Shown: positions 26,153 to 35,597 of the stretch, piece after piece
Layout of the letters: each line of letters opens with the position of its first letter
Numbering within the stretch: position 1 is the stretch's first letter
The notes under the pieces: model-generated
Databases searched by the model: none
Told to the model about the DNA's origin: nothing
The model's input: only the letters and a program-made list of their open reading frames with translations
Assembly: GCF_012272835.1 (NCBI RefSeq)
Contig: NZ_JAAWWK010000001.1
Coordinates: forward strand, 806,001 to 870,000
From: Spongiibacter thalassae
GTDB lineage: Bacteria > Pseudomonadota > Gammaproteobacteria > Pseudomonadales > Spongiibacteraceae
Direction of reading: 5' to 3'
DNA length: 64,000 nucleotides
Program-made: the position numbers and the translations under genes

Positions 26153-27631
26153 ATGACGATATGTAATGTGCCGGCGAAGTTGTTTATCAACAATGAATGG
26201 GTGGCGCCGACAAATAATGCTACCGACGAAGTGATTAACCCCGCTACCGAGGAGGTGCTCGCCCTTGCGCCGGTGGGCAGTACCGAAAATCTTGAAGACG
26301 CGATCAGCAGCGCCAGGCAGGCCTTTGATAGCGGGCCGTGGCCGCAGATGAGCATGGCTGAACGGGTCGCCGTGATGCAGAAAATGCATGACTTCTTTCA
26401 GGATAACAAGGCCCGGGTGGTTGAACTGATTGTGAAGGAGGCCGGTTCCACGCAAATGCTGGCCGATGCCATGCAATTCGATATTCCGATGAAACACGCG
26501 CGCCGCTTAATGGTCGATGCGATGCGGGTGGAGCCCTCGCTCACGCCCATTGAGATTGTGCCCATGCCTCAGGGAAAGATACTGGCGACCTCGGAAACCA
26601 GCTATATGCCGATGGGGGTTGTGGCAGCGATTACCCCCTATAACTTTCCGTTTTTCCTCAATTTGGTCAAAGTCTTTCACGCGCTGTTAATGGGCAACAG
26701 TTGTGTGCTTAAGCCGTCGCCCTTTACCCCGTTCCAGGCGTTGATTTTTGGCGAAGCGGCGCTGGCCTGTGGCCTTCCCGCCGGGGTGCTCAATATTATT
26801 ACCGGCGATGTTGCGACGGGCGAGAGCCTGACCCGTGACGAGCGCATCGATATGGTGAGTTTTACCGGTTCCGACAATGTCGGCTCGCTGATTATGGCTC
26901 AGGGTGCACCGGGCTTGAAGAAAATGCACCTCGAGTTGGGGGGCAAGTCTGCGCTGATTGTGAGAGCCGATGCCGATATGCCGATGGCCCTGTATACCGC
27001 GCTGGGTAATTTCACCACTCACTGTGGACAGGGCTGTGCGCTGACAACGCGTATTTTGGTGGACAACCGGATTCGCAAGGAATTTGTCACTCAGTTGGCT
27101 GCGATGACCGCAGGACTGAAGGTGGGCGACACCAGTGATCCCACCGTGGCAATGGGGCCGCTGATCCGCGAGCAGGCCCGTCAGCGGGTAGAAAAATACG
27201 TTGATATCGGCGTGTCGGAAGGGGCGCGTTTGGTTGCGGGTGGCAAGCGCCCGGCGGGACTGGAAAAGGGCTTCTTCTACGAAGCCACACTGTTTGATGA
27301 CGTAGACAATCGCTCTCGCCTGGCGCAGGAAGAAATCTTTGGTCCGGTGGGGGTCGTCATTGGCTACGACACCGACGAAGAGGCTATCGCACTGGCTAAC
27401 GACTCCCGTTTTGGCCTGGGCGGCGGAATATTTTCTGCGGACGCCGGTCGCGCCTATGAAATGGCCCGGCAGATACGTACGGGCACAGTGGCCATTAATG
27501 GCGGGGCGTACACCATGCTGTCTGCCGCCCCCTTTGGCGGTATCAAACGCTCTGGCATTGGCCGCGAATACGGCGTCGATAGTCTGTTGGAGTTCGCCGA
27601 GGCCCGTTCGATCAGTTTCCACGCTGGCTAA
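26153..27631 (+). CDS. Aldehyde dehydrogenase
   Basis: A 492-residue NAD(P)-dependent aldehyde dehydrogenase. Catalytic residues are present: Asn164 in TPYNFP, Glu261 in ELGGKS and the nucleophile Cys295 in GQGCALTTR; the cofactor loop is FTGSDNVG. ATG 26153 follows AAGGAGTG, so the upstream 26123 start is not used. It is the second gene of the SDR unit and would convert an aldehyde, for instance from successive oxidation of a methyl or hydroxymethyl group, to a carboxylate ready for CoA activation. No CoA ligase is seen in this window. Confidence 0.92.
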   Translation: MTICNVPAKLFINNEWVAPTNNATDEVINPATEEVLALAPVGSTENLEDAISSARQAFDSGPWPQMSMAERVAVMQKMHDFFQDNKARVVELIVKEAGSTQMLADAMQFDIPMKHARRLMVDAMRVEPSLTPIEIVPMPQGKILATSETSYMPMGVVAAITPYNFPFFLNLVKVFHALLMGNSCVLKPSPFTPFQALIFGEAALACGLPAGVLNIITGDVATGESLTRDERIDMVSFTGSDNVGSLIMAQGAPGLKKMHLELGGKSALIVRADADMPMALYTALGNFTTHCGQGCALTTRILVDNRIRKEFVTQLAAMTAGLKVGDTSDPTVAMGPLIREQARQRVEKYVDIGVSEGARLVAGGKRPAGLEKGFFYEATLFDDVDNRSRLAQEEIFGPVGVVIGYDTDEEAIALANDSRFGLGGGIFSADAGRAYEMARQIRTGTVAINGGAYTMLSAAPFGGIKRSGIGREYGVDSLLEFAEARSISFHAG

Positions 27632-27721
27632 CTGGCTAAGGTAAGGCCTGTCAGCTCGCGCGCGGTGGCGTAAGCTGCCGCGCTTGGTCGCGGGCGCTGA
27701 TACGGTAAACCAGTGATATTA

Positions 27722-27748
27722 CTAAACACTATTGCTATAAATGTTCAA
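27722..27748. promoter_or_regulatory. Operator site 5 (ACA-N13-TGT dyad)
   Basis: CTAAACA-N13-TGTTCAA. Its right arm overlaps the likely -35 region of a plus-strand promoter whose -10 TATAAT lies at 27766-27771, 32 bp before the AhpD-like gene. Binding here would block RNA polymerase. Confidence 0.6.
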
Positions 27749-27803
27749 TAATAGTAGTTTGTCGCTATAATCTACACCATATAAACATAACAGTGGTGAC
27801 GAC

Positions 27804-28319
27804 ATGCCCCGATTAACTGCTATCGACAATGCCGATTTATCTCCAGCGTTTGTGGACGCTCTGGAGCGCGGGCTGAGCACGGGAGTGTTAAGCACCACAT
27901 TGCCGATTCGCGTATGGGCCCATTGTCCTGAAGCCGCTGCAGCGTGGCTGAAGTTGCTCCAGGTCCTGCAGGACACCGCACAGCTGAGCGCCCGGGAACG
28001 GGAACTGGCGCGGCTCAAGATTGCGTCGATCAACCAGTGCCAACCCTGCCAACTGGCCCGCAAATCCGACACCGTGAGTGAAGCCGACATCGCCTGTTTG
28101 CAAGGAGATGTGGCGTCATTTACCGAACGGGAACGGCTGGCCGTAGAGTTTGCAGAAAAATTGGCCGTTGACCACCGGGAGTTGGACGACACTTTTTATA
28201 TCGCTCTACAGCGCTGTTTTACTGCGGCGGAAATTGCCGAGCTGCATATGTATTGCGGGGTGATGCTGGCCGGAGGCAAGCTCACCTACGCGCTGAATGC
28301 CTACCCCAAAAGCGCGTGA
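27804..28319 (+). CDS. AhpD/carboxymuconolactone-decarboxylase-like protein
   Basis: A 171-residue AhpD-like protein with a CxxC pair in NQCQPCQLARK and a conserved ELHMYCG helix. The family includes peroxidase partners (AhpD) and gamma-carboxymuconolactone decarboxylase; the CxxC favours a redox role, for example protection against peroxide leaked by the P450 encoded two genes downstream. It opens a unit with an MFS carrier and a P450, under dyad site 5. Confidence 0.82.
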   Translation: MPRLTAIDNADLSPAFVDALERGLSTGVLSTTLPIRVWAHCPEAAAAWLKLLQVLQDTAQLSARERELARLKIASINQCQPCQLARKSDTVSEADIACLQGDVASFTERERLAVEFAEKLAVDHRELDDTFYIALQRCFTAAEIAELHMYCGVMLAGGKLTYALNAYPKSA

Positions 28320-28329
28320 ATCGGTGGAA

Positions 28330-29547
28330 ATGATGACATCCCCGCAGCGCCGCATATCCCATTTAATACTTGCACTGGTGGTGTGCCAGTGCGGCTTGCA
28401 CGCATGTATGGCCGGCATGCGGCTGGCGCTGCCACTGAACGCACTGAGTGTGGGGGCGAGCAAGCTGAGCCTGGGGATTCTGGTGTCGTGTTTCGCGATT
28501 TTCCCCGCTCTGGCAGCCCTGCGTTTTGGTGCATACACCGACAGGGTGGGACCTCGTGGCCCCGCGTTATTGGCGGCGGGGCTGTCCCTGGCCGGAGTGA
28601 TTTGCGCGTGGTGGTCATCGTCGTCGATAGAGTTGATGTGTTTGGCGGCGGGCCTGTGTGGCACGGGGTCGGGGCTGGGAATGATCGCCGTTCAGCGCGC
28701 TGCCAGCCGCGAAACCATGAGCCGCGAAGAGCGGCTGAAAGTTTTCAGTACCGTGGCACTGGCCCCCGCGTTGGGCAGCTTGATTGGCCCGATAGTGATG
28801 GGGCGGGTAATTGATGGCTGGGGTTATGGCAATGCCTACTTCACGCTGATGCTGTTTCCGCTGGCGTCGATTGTGCTGGCGTGGCTGGCGACCTCTGGCG
28901 CCAGCGCAGTTAGTTCCGTGGGCAAGGAGGGGGCGAAGCCGAACGGCGCGCTGTCATCGCTGTCGCTTTTAAAAAGCGGAGCGCTGCGTCAGGTAATGGT
29001 GCTGAACTTGCTGGTGGTGGCGAGCTGGGACCTGCACGGATTTGCCCTGCCTATATTGGGCCACGAGAAGGCCTTTAGCGCGACGGAGATCGGTAGCATC
29101 TTCGCGGCCTACGGCGCTGCTACCCTGGCAGTCCGGCTGGTGCTTCCCTTTGTCACCCGGTTTTTTACCCACCCGTTTTTGCCGGTTATCGCAATGCTGG
29201 TGCTGGCACTGATCTTTGCCAGTTACCCGCTGTTGCCCTTGTCCTGGTTAATGATGCTTGCCTCGGCGGCCTTTGGCATGGTGGTCGGCATAATACAGCC
29301 TACAATTATGGTGCTGCTGCACGACGCGGTGCCGTCCGAGCGCCACGGCCAGGCACTGGCCTTGAGGTCAATGTTCAATCAAACCGCGATTGCCGTGTTG
29401 CCACTGATGTACGGACTATTCGGGGTCTACGCCGGGGTGAACACGATGTTTTGGCTAATGGCCATACTGTTATTTGGCGGGGTTATCACCGCTATTCGAT
29501 TATCGAGTCGTAAGACGATTACTGTGGAGAGCTTAGCGCGTGGATAA
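28330..29547 (+). CDS. MFS transporter
   Basis: A 405-residue major facilitator with about 12 hydrophobic helices, a GAYTDRVGPRGP motif between helices 2 and 3 (the conserved MFS loop) and a central loop at SVGKEGAKPNG. Its start is uncertain: ATG 28297 overlaps the preceding gene, while ATG 28330 or 28333 follow GGTGGA. It would export or import a substrate or intermediate of the P450 pathway. Its end overlaps the P450 start by 8 bases, so the two are translationally coupled. Confidence 0.87.
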   Translation: MMTSPQRRISHLILALVVCQCGLHACMAGMRLALPLNALSVGASKLSLGILVSCFAIFPALAALRFGAYTDRVGPRGPALLAAGLSLAGVICAWWSSSSIELMCLAAGLCGTGSGLGMIAVQRAASRETMSREERLKVFSTVALAPALGSLIGPIVMGRVIDGWGYGNAYFTLMLFPLASIVLAWLATSGASAVSSVGKEGAKPNGALSSLSLLKSGALRQVMVLNLLVVASWDLHGFALPILGHEKAFSATEIGSIFAAYGAATLAVRLVLPFVTRFFTHPFLPVIAMLVLALIFASYPLLPLSWLMMLASAAFGMVVGIIQPTIMVLLHDAVPSERHGQALALRSMFNQTAIAVLPLMYGLFGVYAGVNTMFWLMAILLFGGVITAIRLSSRKTITVESLARG

Positions 29548-30817
29548 GAAATCATCGAGTCAACTGGAAACCTCCTTTAGCGGAGTGGCGGCCAACTACA
29601 AAGGCCAGGATGTCGATCTGTTCGAAATATATAAACAGATGCGTGCGCAAACCCCGGTAGTTGAGGGGGATTTCATGGGCAATCTCGGAGTGCCAAACAT
29701 CGCCGGCCACGAAGCGGGGCGCAAGACCTACACCCTGTTTAAATATAACGACGTGATGGCGGTGCTGCGGGACGCCGACACCTATACCAGCGGCTTTATT
29801 GCAGCGGGACTTGGCGCGTTTATGGACGGTTTGATCCTGACCGGTATGGATGGCGAGCAGCACAAGAAAATGCGCACCTTGTTACACCCGGTGTTTATGC
29901 CCAAGGTCGTCAACACCTGGCGCGGCAGCAAAATGGAGCCGATTGTGCGCGAGGAGTATATGAAGCCCCTGGCCCCTGAGGGCAAGGCCAATCTGATGGA
30001 CTTCGCGCTGCATTTTCCCGTTCGCTTGATCTATTCGCTGATCGGCTTTCCCGATGATGAACCCGAAAGCATTCAGCAGTACGCTTCCTGGGCACTGGAT
30101 ATTCTGGCGGGGCCGCAGGTCAAGCCAGAGGATGCCGCTGAGGCCAAGGCCCGGGCATTGAGTGCATCTGAATCGCTGTATAAAGCCGTGCGTGAACGAG
30201 TGGCCCAGGTGCGAGCCAAGGGCGAGCTGGGCGGTGACCTGATCAGCCGCCTGATCGAGGCAGAGTACGAGGGCAAACTTCTCGATGACCACGAAATTGC
30301 CACCTTTGTGCGCTCCTTGCTACCCGCTGCCGGGGAGACCACCACCCGTACCTTTGGCACAGCAATGACGCTGCTGCTGGAGCGGCCTGAGCTGCTGGCC
30401 CGGGTGCGTGAAGACCGCAACCTGGTGTCGTCGCTGATCGACGAGGCGGTTCGTTACGAACCGGTGGCCACCTTCAAGGTGCGTCAGGCGGCTAGAGATG
30501 TGGAAATTCGCGGCGTATCGATTCCCAAAGGATCGATGGTGCAGTGCATTGTGTCGTCGGCCAATCGCGACGAAGAGGTGTTTGAGCGGGCCGACGAATT
30601 TGATATCGACCGCAAGTCCAAGCCCTCTTTCGGTTTCGGCTTTGGTCCCCATGTTTGTATCGGCCAGTTTATCGCCAAAATCGAATTGTCGGTGGCTATT
30701 AACGGGGTGCTGGACTACATGCCGGGAATTCGCTTTGACCCCGATTACCCCGCACCGGTTATCCGCGGTGCGCAGTTGAGGGGGCCGGACAGCTTGCATG
30801 TGGTATGGGATAAATAG
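29540..30817 (+). CDS. Cytochrome P450 (paralogue B)
   Basis: A 425-residue soluble P450 very similar to the one at 19328 along its whole length. It has I-helix AAGETT (Glu266, Thr267), ExxR at Glu302-Arg305 and haem loop FGFGFGPHVCIGQ with Cys373. GTG 29540 overlaps the preceding MFS gene by 8 bases. Having two paralogous P450s under different operators (the dyad here, another element at 19190) suggests that they act on different positions or intermediates. The ferredoxin at 37367 is the probable electron donor. Confidence 0.93.
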   Translation: MDKKSSSQLETSFSGVAANYKGQDVDLFEIYKQMRAQTPVVEGDFMGNLGVPNIAGHEAGRKTYTLFKYNDVMAVLRDADTYTSGFIAAGLGAFMDGLILTGMDGEQHKKMRTLLHPVFMPKVVNTWRGSKMEPIVREEYMKPLAPEGKANLMDFALHFPVRLIYSLIGFPDDEPESIQQYASWALDILAGPQVKPEDAAEAKARALSASESLYKAVRERVAQVRAKGELGGDLISRLIEAEYEGKLLDDHEIATFVRSLLPAAGETTTRTFGTAMTLLLERPELLARVREDRNLVSSLIDEAVRYEPVATFKVRQAARDVEIRGVSIPKGSMVQCIVSSANRDEEVFERADEFDIDRKSKPSFGFGFGPHVCIGQFIAKIELSVAINGVLDYMPGIRFDPDYPAPVIRGAQLRGPDSLHVVWDK

Positions 30818-30837
30818 GCCGTAATAAAAAATATTTA

Positions 30838-30864
30838 TTAGACATAAAATAGAAAAGTGTTTAA
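30838..30864. promoter_or_regulatory. Operator site 6 (ACA-N13-TGT dyad) over a promoter
   Basis: TTAGACA-N13-TGTTTAA. It includes a plus-strand sigma70 promoter: -35 TAGACA (30839-30844), 17-bp spacer, -10 TAATAT (30862-30867), 86 bp before the amidohydrolase gene. Its left half and spacing match site 10 upstream of the other amidohydrolase almost base for base. Confidence 0.65.
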
Positions 30865-30953
30865 TATAACTGCCAGACAATGACAATAAACACCGATGTC
30901 GCAGTGACGCTTCCGTCGTCACTGCAGACGAATAGTCCAAGGAGATTTCAATA

Positions 30954-32261
30954 ATGAAATTTGAAGATGTAATTCTGGTTAGCGTAGACGATCACACTAT
31001 CGAACCCCCCAACTGCTTCGGCCGTCATATGCCGGAGAAATACAAGGGCCGCGAGCCCCGCGTAGAGCAGCGCAGCGGTCGTGATGTATGGGTATTCGAA
31101 GAGCAGGCGACCGGATACATGGGACTGAATTCGGTCGTCGGTCGCCCCAAGGAAGAATTCGGTATGGAGCCGCTGGGCTACGACCATATGCGCAAGGGCA
31201 CCTGGGACATCAAGTCCCGCGTTGATGATATGAACGCCAATGGGGTACTCGGCTCACTGTGCTTCCCAACCTTTCCCGGTTTTGCCGGGCAGCGTTTCCA
31301 GAATGTGGCCGACAAGGGTGTGAGCCTTGCGGCGATTCAGGCCTACAACGACTGGCATGTTGAGGAGTGGTGTAATGCCGCGCCGGGGCGGTTTATTCCG
31401 TTGATGGTTATTCCCTGGTGGGATCCCCAGGCGGCTGCGGTGGAAATCAACCGCATGGCCAAGCGCGGTGTTCATGCGCTGACCCTGTCGGACAACCCGA
31501 CGGTTCACGGCTATCCCTCGATTCACAACGATCACTGGGACCCCATCTGGAAAGCCTGCTCAGACAACAATGTGGTGATCTGCTGTCACATCGGCACCGG
31601 CGCCAAGGCGGTTCACGCCTCTGACGAGTCGCCCATTGACGCCTGGATTACCTCCATGCCGATTTCTATTGCCAACTCCGCTGCGGATTGGCTGTGGGCA
31701 CCGATGTGGAAAAAATATCCCAACCTGAAAATGGCCTTGTCGGAAGGTGGTATCGGCTGGATTCCTTACTTCCTTGAGCGCGCTAACTTTACCCACCACC
31801 ACCATCAGGCGTGGACCAATTCCAACTTCAATGGAATGGATCCCAGCGACTTCTTTAACAAGCATATTATCTGCTGTTACATCGAAGATGCCTTCGGCCT
31901 GCAAAACCTCGACAAGATTAACGTCGATATGGTGACCTGGGAGTGTGACTACCCCCACTCGGATTGCACCTGGCCGCGTTCCGCCGATATCTTCTGGGAG
32001 CAGGCGAAACACCTGCCAGACGAAACCATTAACAAGATCTCGCATTTGAACGCCATGCGTGAATTCTCCTACAACCCCTTTGAAATTCTGGGCAAAGAGA
32101 ATTGCACAGTAGGCGCGCTGCGCGCTCAAGCGACCCACGTCAGCACCGCACCGGAGCTGGGTATGGGTGGCGCTGCGCCGAAACGTGACCCGAACAAGCC
32201 GGTCACCTCAGGCGATATCAACAGCATGTTCGCGTCGGCTGACGCGCAGTCAGCCCTGTAA
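30954..32261 (+). CDS. Amidohydrolase family protein (ACMSD-like)
   Basis: A 435-residue metal-dependent hydrolase or decarboxylase of the amidohydrolase-2 family. Visible metal-site elements are Asp12-x-His14 at the N-terminus, His212 in CHIGTG, Glu264 in ALSEGGIGW and Asp332 in CDYPHSD. Proteins of this branch hydrolyse C-C bonds of vinylogous acids or decarboxylate ring acids; those in terpenoid and steroid clusters usually open rings or cleave diketones. It has its own promoter under dyad site 6 and is probably co-transcribed with the acyl-CoA dehydrogenase pair downstream, with a hairpin in between. Confidence 0.87.
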   Translation: MKFEDVILVSVDDHTIEPPNCFGRHMPEKYKGREPRVEQRSGRDVWVFEEQATGYMGLNSVVGRPKEEFGMEPLGYDHMRKGTWDIKSRVDDMNANGVLGSLCFPTFPGFAGQRFQNVADKGVSLAAIQAYNDWHVEEWCNAAPGRFIPLMVIPWWDPQAAAVEINRMAKRGVHALTLSDNPTVHGYPSIHNDHWDPIWKACSDNNVVICCHIGTGAKAVHASDESPIDAWITSMPISIANSAADWLWAPMWKKYPNLKMALSEGGIGWIPYFLERANFTHHHHQAWTNSNFNGMDPSDFFNKHIICCYIEDAFGLQNLDKINVDMVTWECDYPHSDCTWPRSADIFWEQAKHLPDETINKISHLNAMREFSYNPFEILGKENCTVGALRAQATHVSTAPELGMGGAAPKRDPNKPVTSGDINSMFASADAQSAL

Positions 32262-32295
32262 GGTTGCCTGCTACAAAACGTTGAAAGGCTGCGTG

Positions 32296-32315
32296 GGCCG
32301 GGGTGAAACCCGGCC
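32296..32315 (+). other. Intercistronic hairpin
   Basis: GGCCGGG (32296-32302) pairs with CCCGGCC (32309-32315) around a 6-base loop, between the amidohydrolase and the acyl-CoA dehydrogenase gene. It is a partial terminator or mRNA-stability element; the following bases (TTCGTGTATTT) are only partly T-rich. Confidence 0.45.
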
Positions 32316-32357
32316 TTCGTGTATTTGGGTTTCTATACAGCTTGTGTGGTCATCAAC

Positions 32358-33503
32358 ATGTTTATCGAGCAATTTCGCTATCATCCCATTCCTGCTGAAG
32401 CCGAGGCGCTCCGCGCAGAGGTACGCGCCTTTGTTGCCGAGCACACCGCCCATATGTCGCTGCGCCAACGCGCGGATTCATGGATGGGCTTCGACGCAGA
32501 CTTCAGCCGCAAACTCGGTGAGCGCGGCTGGTTGGGCATGGCCCTGCCGCGCCGCTATGGCGGGGCCGAGGCCAGTGCCTTTTCCCGCTACGTTGTTATC
32601 GAAGAATTGCTGGCCGCCGGAGCGCCGGTATCTGCCCACTGGTTTTCCGACCGGCAGAGCGGTTTGCAGATTCTCCATCACGGCAGTGAAGCCCAGCGTG
32701 AACAATTTCTGCCGGCGATCTGTCGCGGCGAGTGTTATTTCTGTATTGGAATGAGCGAGCCGGGATCGGGTTCAGACCTGGCGTCAATCAAGTCCAAGGC
32801 GGAAAAAAACGACCAGGGTTGGCTGCTTAACGGCCAGAAAGTCTGGACCACCAACGCCCATCGCTCCCACTATATGATCGCGCTGGTTCGCTCGGGCGAG
32901 TCGGAAAGTCGCCACGGTGATATGTCGCAATTTATCGTCGATCTCACCTTGCCTGGTATCACCGTCAGGCCGATCAAGGACCTCACCGGCAGCGAGCACT
33001 TCAACGAAGTCTTTTTCGACAATGTGCAACTGCCGCCGGAAGCCCTGCTCGGTAAAGAGGGCGAAGGCTGGTCGCAGGTGACCGGAGAGTTGGCGATGGA
33101 GCGCAGCGGCCCGGAGCGCTTTCTCAGCTGTCTGATTTTGATGCAAGCCATGATTGCTGAAATCGGTGCCAATGCTGACGCCTTGCAACAGCGAGAAGTC
33201 GGTCGGCTGACCGCACGGCTGATGACCCTGCGACAGATGTCTCTCGCCGTAACGCATTTGCTGGATCAGGGTGAAAACCCGTCTGTTGCGGCCTCCTGCG
33301 TCAAGGATCTTGGCGCGGTATTTGAACAGGAACTGCCGGAAATTGCCCAGTTGCTCTGCGACGTTGAGCCGACTCAATCCGGGGGGAGCGACTTGGCGCA
33401 GGTGATGGCCTATCTCACCCAACAGGCGCCGTCGTTTTCATTGCGAGGCGGCACGCGTGAAATCCTGCGGGGTATTATCGCCCGTGGTCTTGGGCTGCGA
33501 TAG
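32358..33503 (+). CDS. Acyl-CoA dehydrogenase, subunit 1
   Basis: A 381-residue acyl-CoA dehydrogenase with the flavin-binding CIGMSEPGSGSDLAS and VWTTNAH segments, and a C-terminus ending REILRGIIARGLGLR as in full-length family members. ATG 32358 is used; no strong ribosome site is seen. A second, diverged acyl-CoA dehydrogenase follows 17 bp downstream. Such paired genes make alpha2beta2 enzymes in steroid side-chain oxidation (ChsE1-ChsE2 type), which act on bulky CoA esters. The same architecture is expected here (inference). Confidence 0.9.
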   Translation: MFIEQFRYHPIPAEAEALRAEVRAFVAEHTAHMSLRQRADSWMGFDADFSRKLGERGWLGMALPRRYGGAEASAFSRYVVIEELLAAGAPVSAHWFSDRQSGLQILHHGSEAQREQFLPAICRGECYFCIGMSEPGSGSDLASIKSKAEKNDQGWLLNGQKVWTTNAHRSHYMIALVRSGESESRHGDMSQFIVDLTLPGITVRPIKDLTGSEHFNEVFFDNVQLPPEALLGKEGEGWSQVTGELAMERSGPERFLSCLILMQAMIAEIGANADALQQREVGRLTARLMTLRQMSLAVTHLLDQGENPSVAASCVKDLGAVFEQELPEIAQLLCDVEPTQSGGSDLAQVMAYLTQQAPSFSLRGGTREILRGIIARGLGLR

Positions 33504-33520
33504 CGGAAGGAGAGAGCACC

Positions 33521-34555
33521 GTGAGAGAACTTTTTGATAATACCATTCGCGCCATATTGGCCGATCAATTGTCGCCGGAACAGGTGATTGCAGCGGAAGG
33601 TGGGGAGTTTTCCCGAGCGCTGTGGAACAGCCTTGAAGAAAACGGTGTGCCGTTGGCGCTGGTGGCGGAAGACCACGGTGGCGTCGCTGCCAGCCTTACC
33701 GATGTCTGCGGTTTGATTATTACCTGTGGTGAATTCAGCGCACCCCTCCCCATAGTGGAGACCATGCTGGCCAACTATCTACTCGCCCGCAAGGGCTTGC
33801 CTCCGCTGAATGGCGTCGTCAGCTTTGCGGCGGGTGATGAGCTGGTGGTGAATGCGGGTGGCGTCAGTGGCAGTGTCGCCAATGTCCCCTGGGGGCGTCA
33901 TGCTGACCTGATACTGGCTCCGGCGGGGCAGTCCCTGGTGGTGTTGGCGACAGGCTCAGCAAGTCGTTGTGAGGAAATGACCAATACCGCAGGCGAAGCA
34001 CGGGACACCCTGTTTTTCGACGGTGCAACGCCGGAGCAGACGATTGTTCTGGATGGTCTGGCCAGCGAACTGTTGTTACTGACCGGCGCGCTGATACGCT
34101 CAGCGCAAACTACCGGCGCGATTATGCGGGTGCTGACACTGGCCAAGGATTACGCCAACGAGCGGGTGCAATTTGGCAAGCCCATTGGCCGGTTTCAGGC
34201 GGTGCAGCATCAAATGGCCTTGTTGGCAGAACAGGCGGCGATGGCCAAGGCTTCCTGCGAAGTGGCTTTTGCGCGGTCGGCGATGGAATTCCATGAAGAC
34301 AGTATCACTGCCGCGAAAATCTGCGCAGCGGACGCCGCCGGTGTTGCGGCGAGTGTCAGCCATGGCGTTCACGGTGCCATTGGTTTCACCCATGAGTACA
34401 CCCTGCATATTTCCACTCGCCGTTTGTGGTCCTGGCGCAGTGAGTTCGGTTCGGCGACGTATTGGTGCCGCCGCCTTGGCGACAAGGTATGCAAGAGTGG
34501 GGCGGAGCAGTTCTGGCCGGGTGTTGTCGAAGGGGGCTTCCCGTCGCCGGTGTAG
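33521..34555 (+). CDS. Acyl-CoA dehydrogenase-like, subunit 2
   Basis: A 344-residue partner of the preceding enzyme. It keeps the C-terminal helical domain (NERVQFGKPIGRFQAVQH; HGAIGFTHEYTLH, where the conserved hydrophobic face contacts FAD of the partner) but has lost the clear EPGSGSD flavin loop of subunit 1, as in the non-catalytic subunits of heteromeric acyl-CoA dehydrogenases. GTG 33521 has GGAAGGAG upstream. Loss of a full FAD site in one subunit makes the pair interdependent. Confidence 0.86.
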   Translation: MRELFDNTIRAILADQLSPEQVIAAEGGEFSRALWNSLEENGVPLALVAEDHGGVAASLTDVCGLIITCGEFSAPLPIVETMLANYLLARKGLPPLNGVVSFAAGDELVVNAGGVSGSVANVPWGRHADLILAPAGQSLVVLATGSASRCEEMTNTAGEARDTLFFDGATPEQTIVLDGLASELLLLTGALIRSAQTTGAIMRVLTLAKDYANERVQFGKPIGRFQAVQHQMALLAEQAAMAKASCEVAFARSAMEFHEDSITAAKICAADAAGVAASVSHGVHGAIGFTHEYTLHISTRRLWSWRSEFGSATYWCRRLGDKVCKSGAEQFWPGVVEGGFPSPV

Positions 34556-34566
34556 TGCCGCGCTAT

Positions 34567-34597
34567 TCAGTAACAGGCCCGCCGGGTCTGTTACTGA
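34567..34597. terminator. Bidirectional terminator hairpin
   Basis: TCAGTAACAG (34567-34576) pairs perfectly with CTGTTACTGA (34588-34597), with an inner CCC/GGG pairing in the loop. It lies in the 48-bp gap between the acyl-CoA dehydrogenase and LysR genes, which converge. Confidence 0.7.
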
Positions 34598-34603
34598 CAG
34601 GCT

Positions 34604-35536
34604 TCAGTTCGGTGGAGACAGCTCGTTGCTGTCGCTGGTGTCGATCAAAAACTGCTTGAACACTTCTATACATTCGTCCTGACCCCCGTCCTTCCAGATC
34701 AGTCCAACCTCCATTGGCGGCACCGGATCGAGTACCGGGACGCAGTCGATGCGCCGACCTTCCAGTGACCAGGGGCGAAATACCATGTCGGAAAGTATGG
34801 TGACACCAAACCCATGACCAATCAGCCCGCGCAGGGCCTCCATCGAACTGGTGCGAAATGCGATGTCCGGTGACAGTCCTGCGGCGGTTTTCCAGTAGCG
34901 CGCAGTGGAAACTTCGCCCTCATCGACGGTGATCTGGATATAGGGGTGCTCGCGAATATCGGCAAGGGAGGCACTGCCCTGATTGAGCAGCGGGTGGCCT
35001 GCAGCGGCCCACAGTTGGCGACGGGAGCGGATCAACACGCTGTGCTGAAAGTGCTCGCGCAGCTGGCTATTGGACAGAATTACCAATCCAAGGTCGATGC
35101 TGCCCTGTTCCAGCGACGACTCGATTTGCTCGCGATCAAGATCAAGCAGATCAAATTCCACCATTGGGTGGCGGGTGCGGAACCGCCCCATCAACGACGG
35201 TAGAAAATAGCCGAGCAGCGTATAGGAGGCCGCGAGACGAATCCTGCCACGCAGATCCTGTGCATTGCTCACCGGGTCGGCAACCGCATCTTCAAGTGCG
35301 TCGAGAATATGGCGAATACGAAGGAAAAAACGGTTTCCCTCTGCGGTGAGGGTCACGCCCTGGGCCTGGCGAAGAAACAGGCGGGTTTGCAGGGTTTCCT
35401 CGAGATTGAGAATCGCGGTGGTAATGGTCGATTGAGACACGTGCAGGCGGGTGGCGGCGACCGACAACCGGCCGCTCTCCGCTGCGGCGGCAAAATAGCG
35501 CAGTTGTTTTAGCGATATATTCTGAAGACCGATCAT
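34604..35536 (-). CDS. LysR family transcriptional regulator
   Basis: A 310-residue LysR-type regulator: N-terminal winged helix-turn-helix (LKQLRYFAAAAESGRLSVAATRLHVSQSTITTAI) followed by the two-lobed effector domain starting near residue 90. It lies 61 bp downstream of the extradiol dioxygenase gene on the same strand, so it is likely at the end of the ferredoxin-SDR-dioxygenase transcript. This is unusual, as LysR genes are more often divergent from their targets. Its effector may be a ring-cleavage intermediate. The ACA-N13-TGT dyads do not look like the T-N11-A box of LysR proteins. Confidence 0.9.
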   Translation of the reverse strand: MIGLQNISLKQLRYFAAAAESGRLSVAATRLHVSQSTITTAILNLEETLQTRLFLRQAQGVTLTAEGNRFFLRIRHILDALEDAVADPVSNAQDLRGRIRLAASYTLLGYFLPSLMGRFRTRHPMVEFDLLDLDREQIESSLEQGSIDLGLVILSNSQLREHFQHSVLIRSRRQLWAAAGHPLLNQGSASLADIREHPYIQITVDEGEVSTARYWKTAAGLSPDIAFRTSSMEALRGLIGHGFGVTILSDMVFRPWSLEGRRIDCVPVLDPVPPMEVGLIWKDGGQDECIEVFKQFLIDTSDSNELSPPN

Positions 35537-35597
35537 AGCTCAGTCGCCCGGAGAAGGAGTGATCGGCGCTGCCGCGAGTCGGCAGCGCCGTAGCGGC

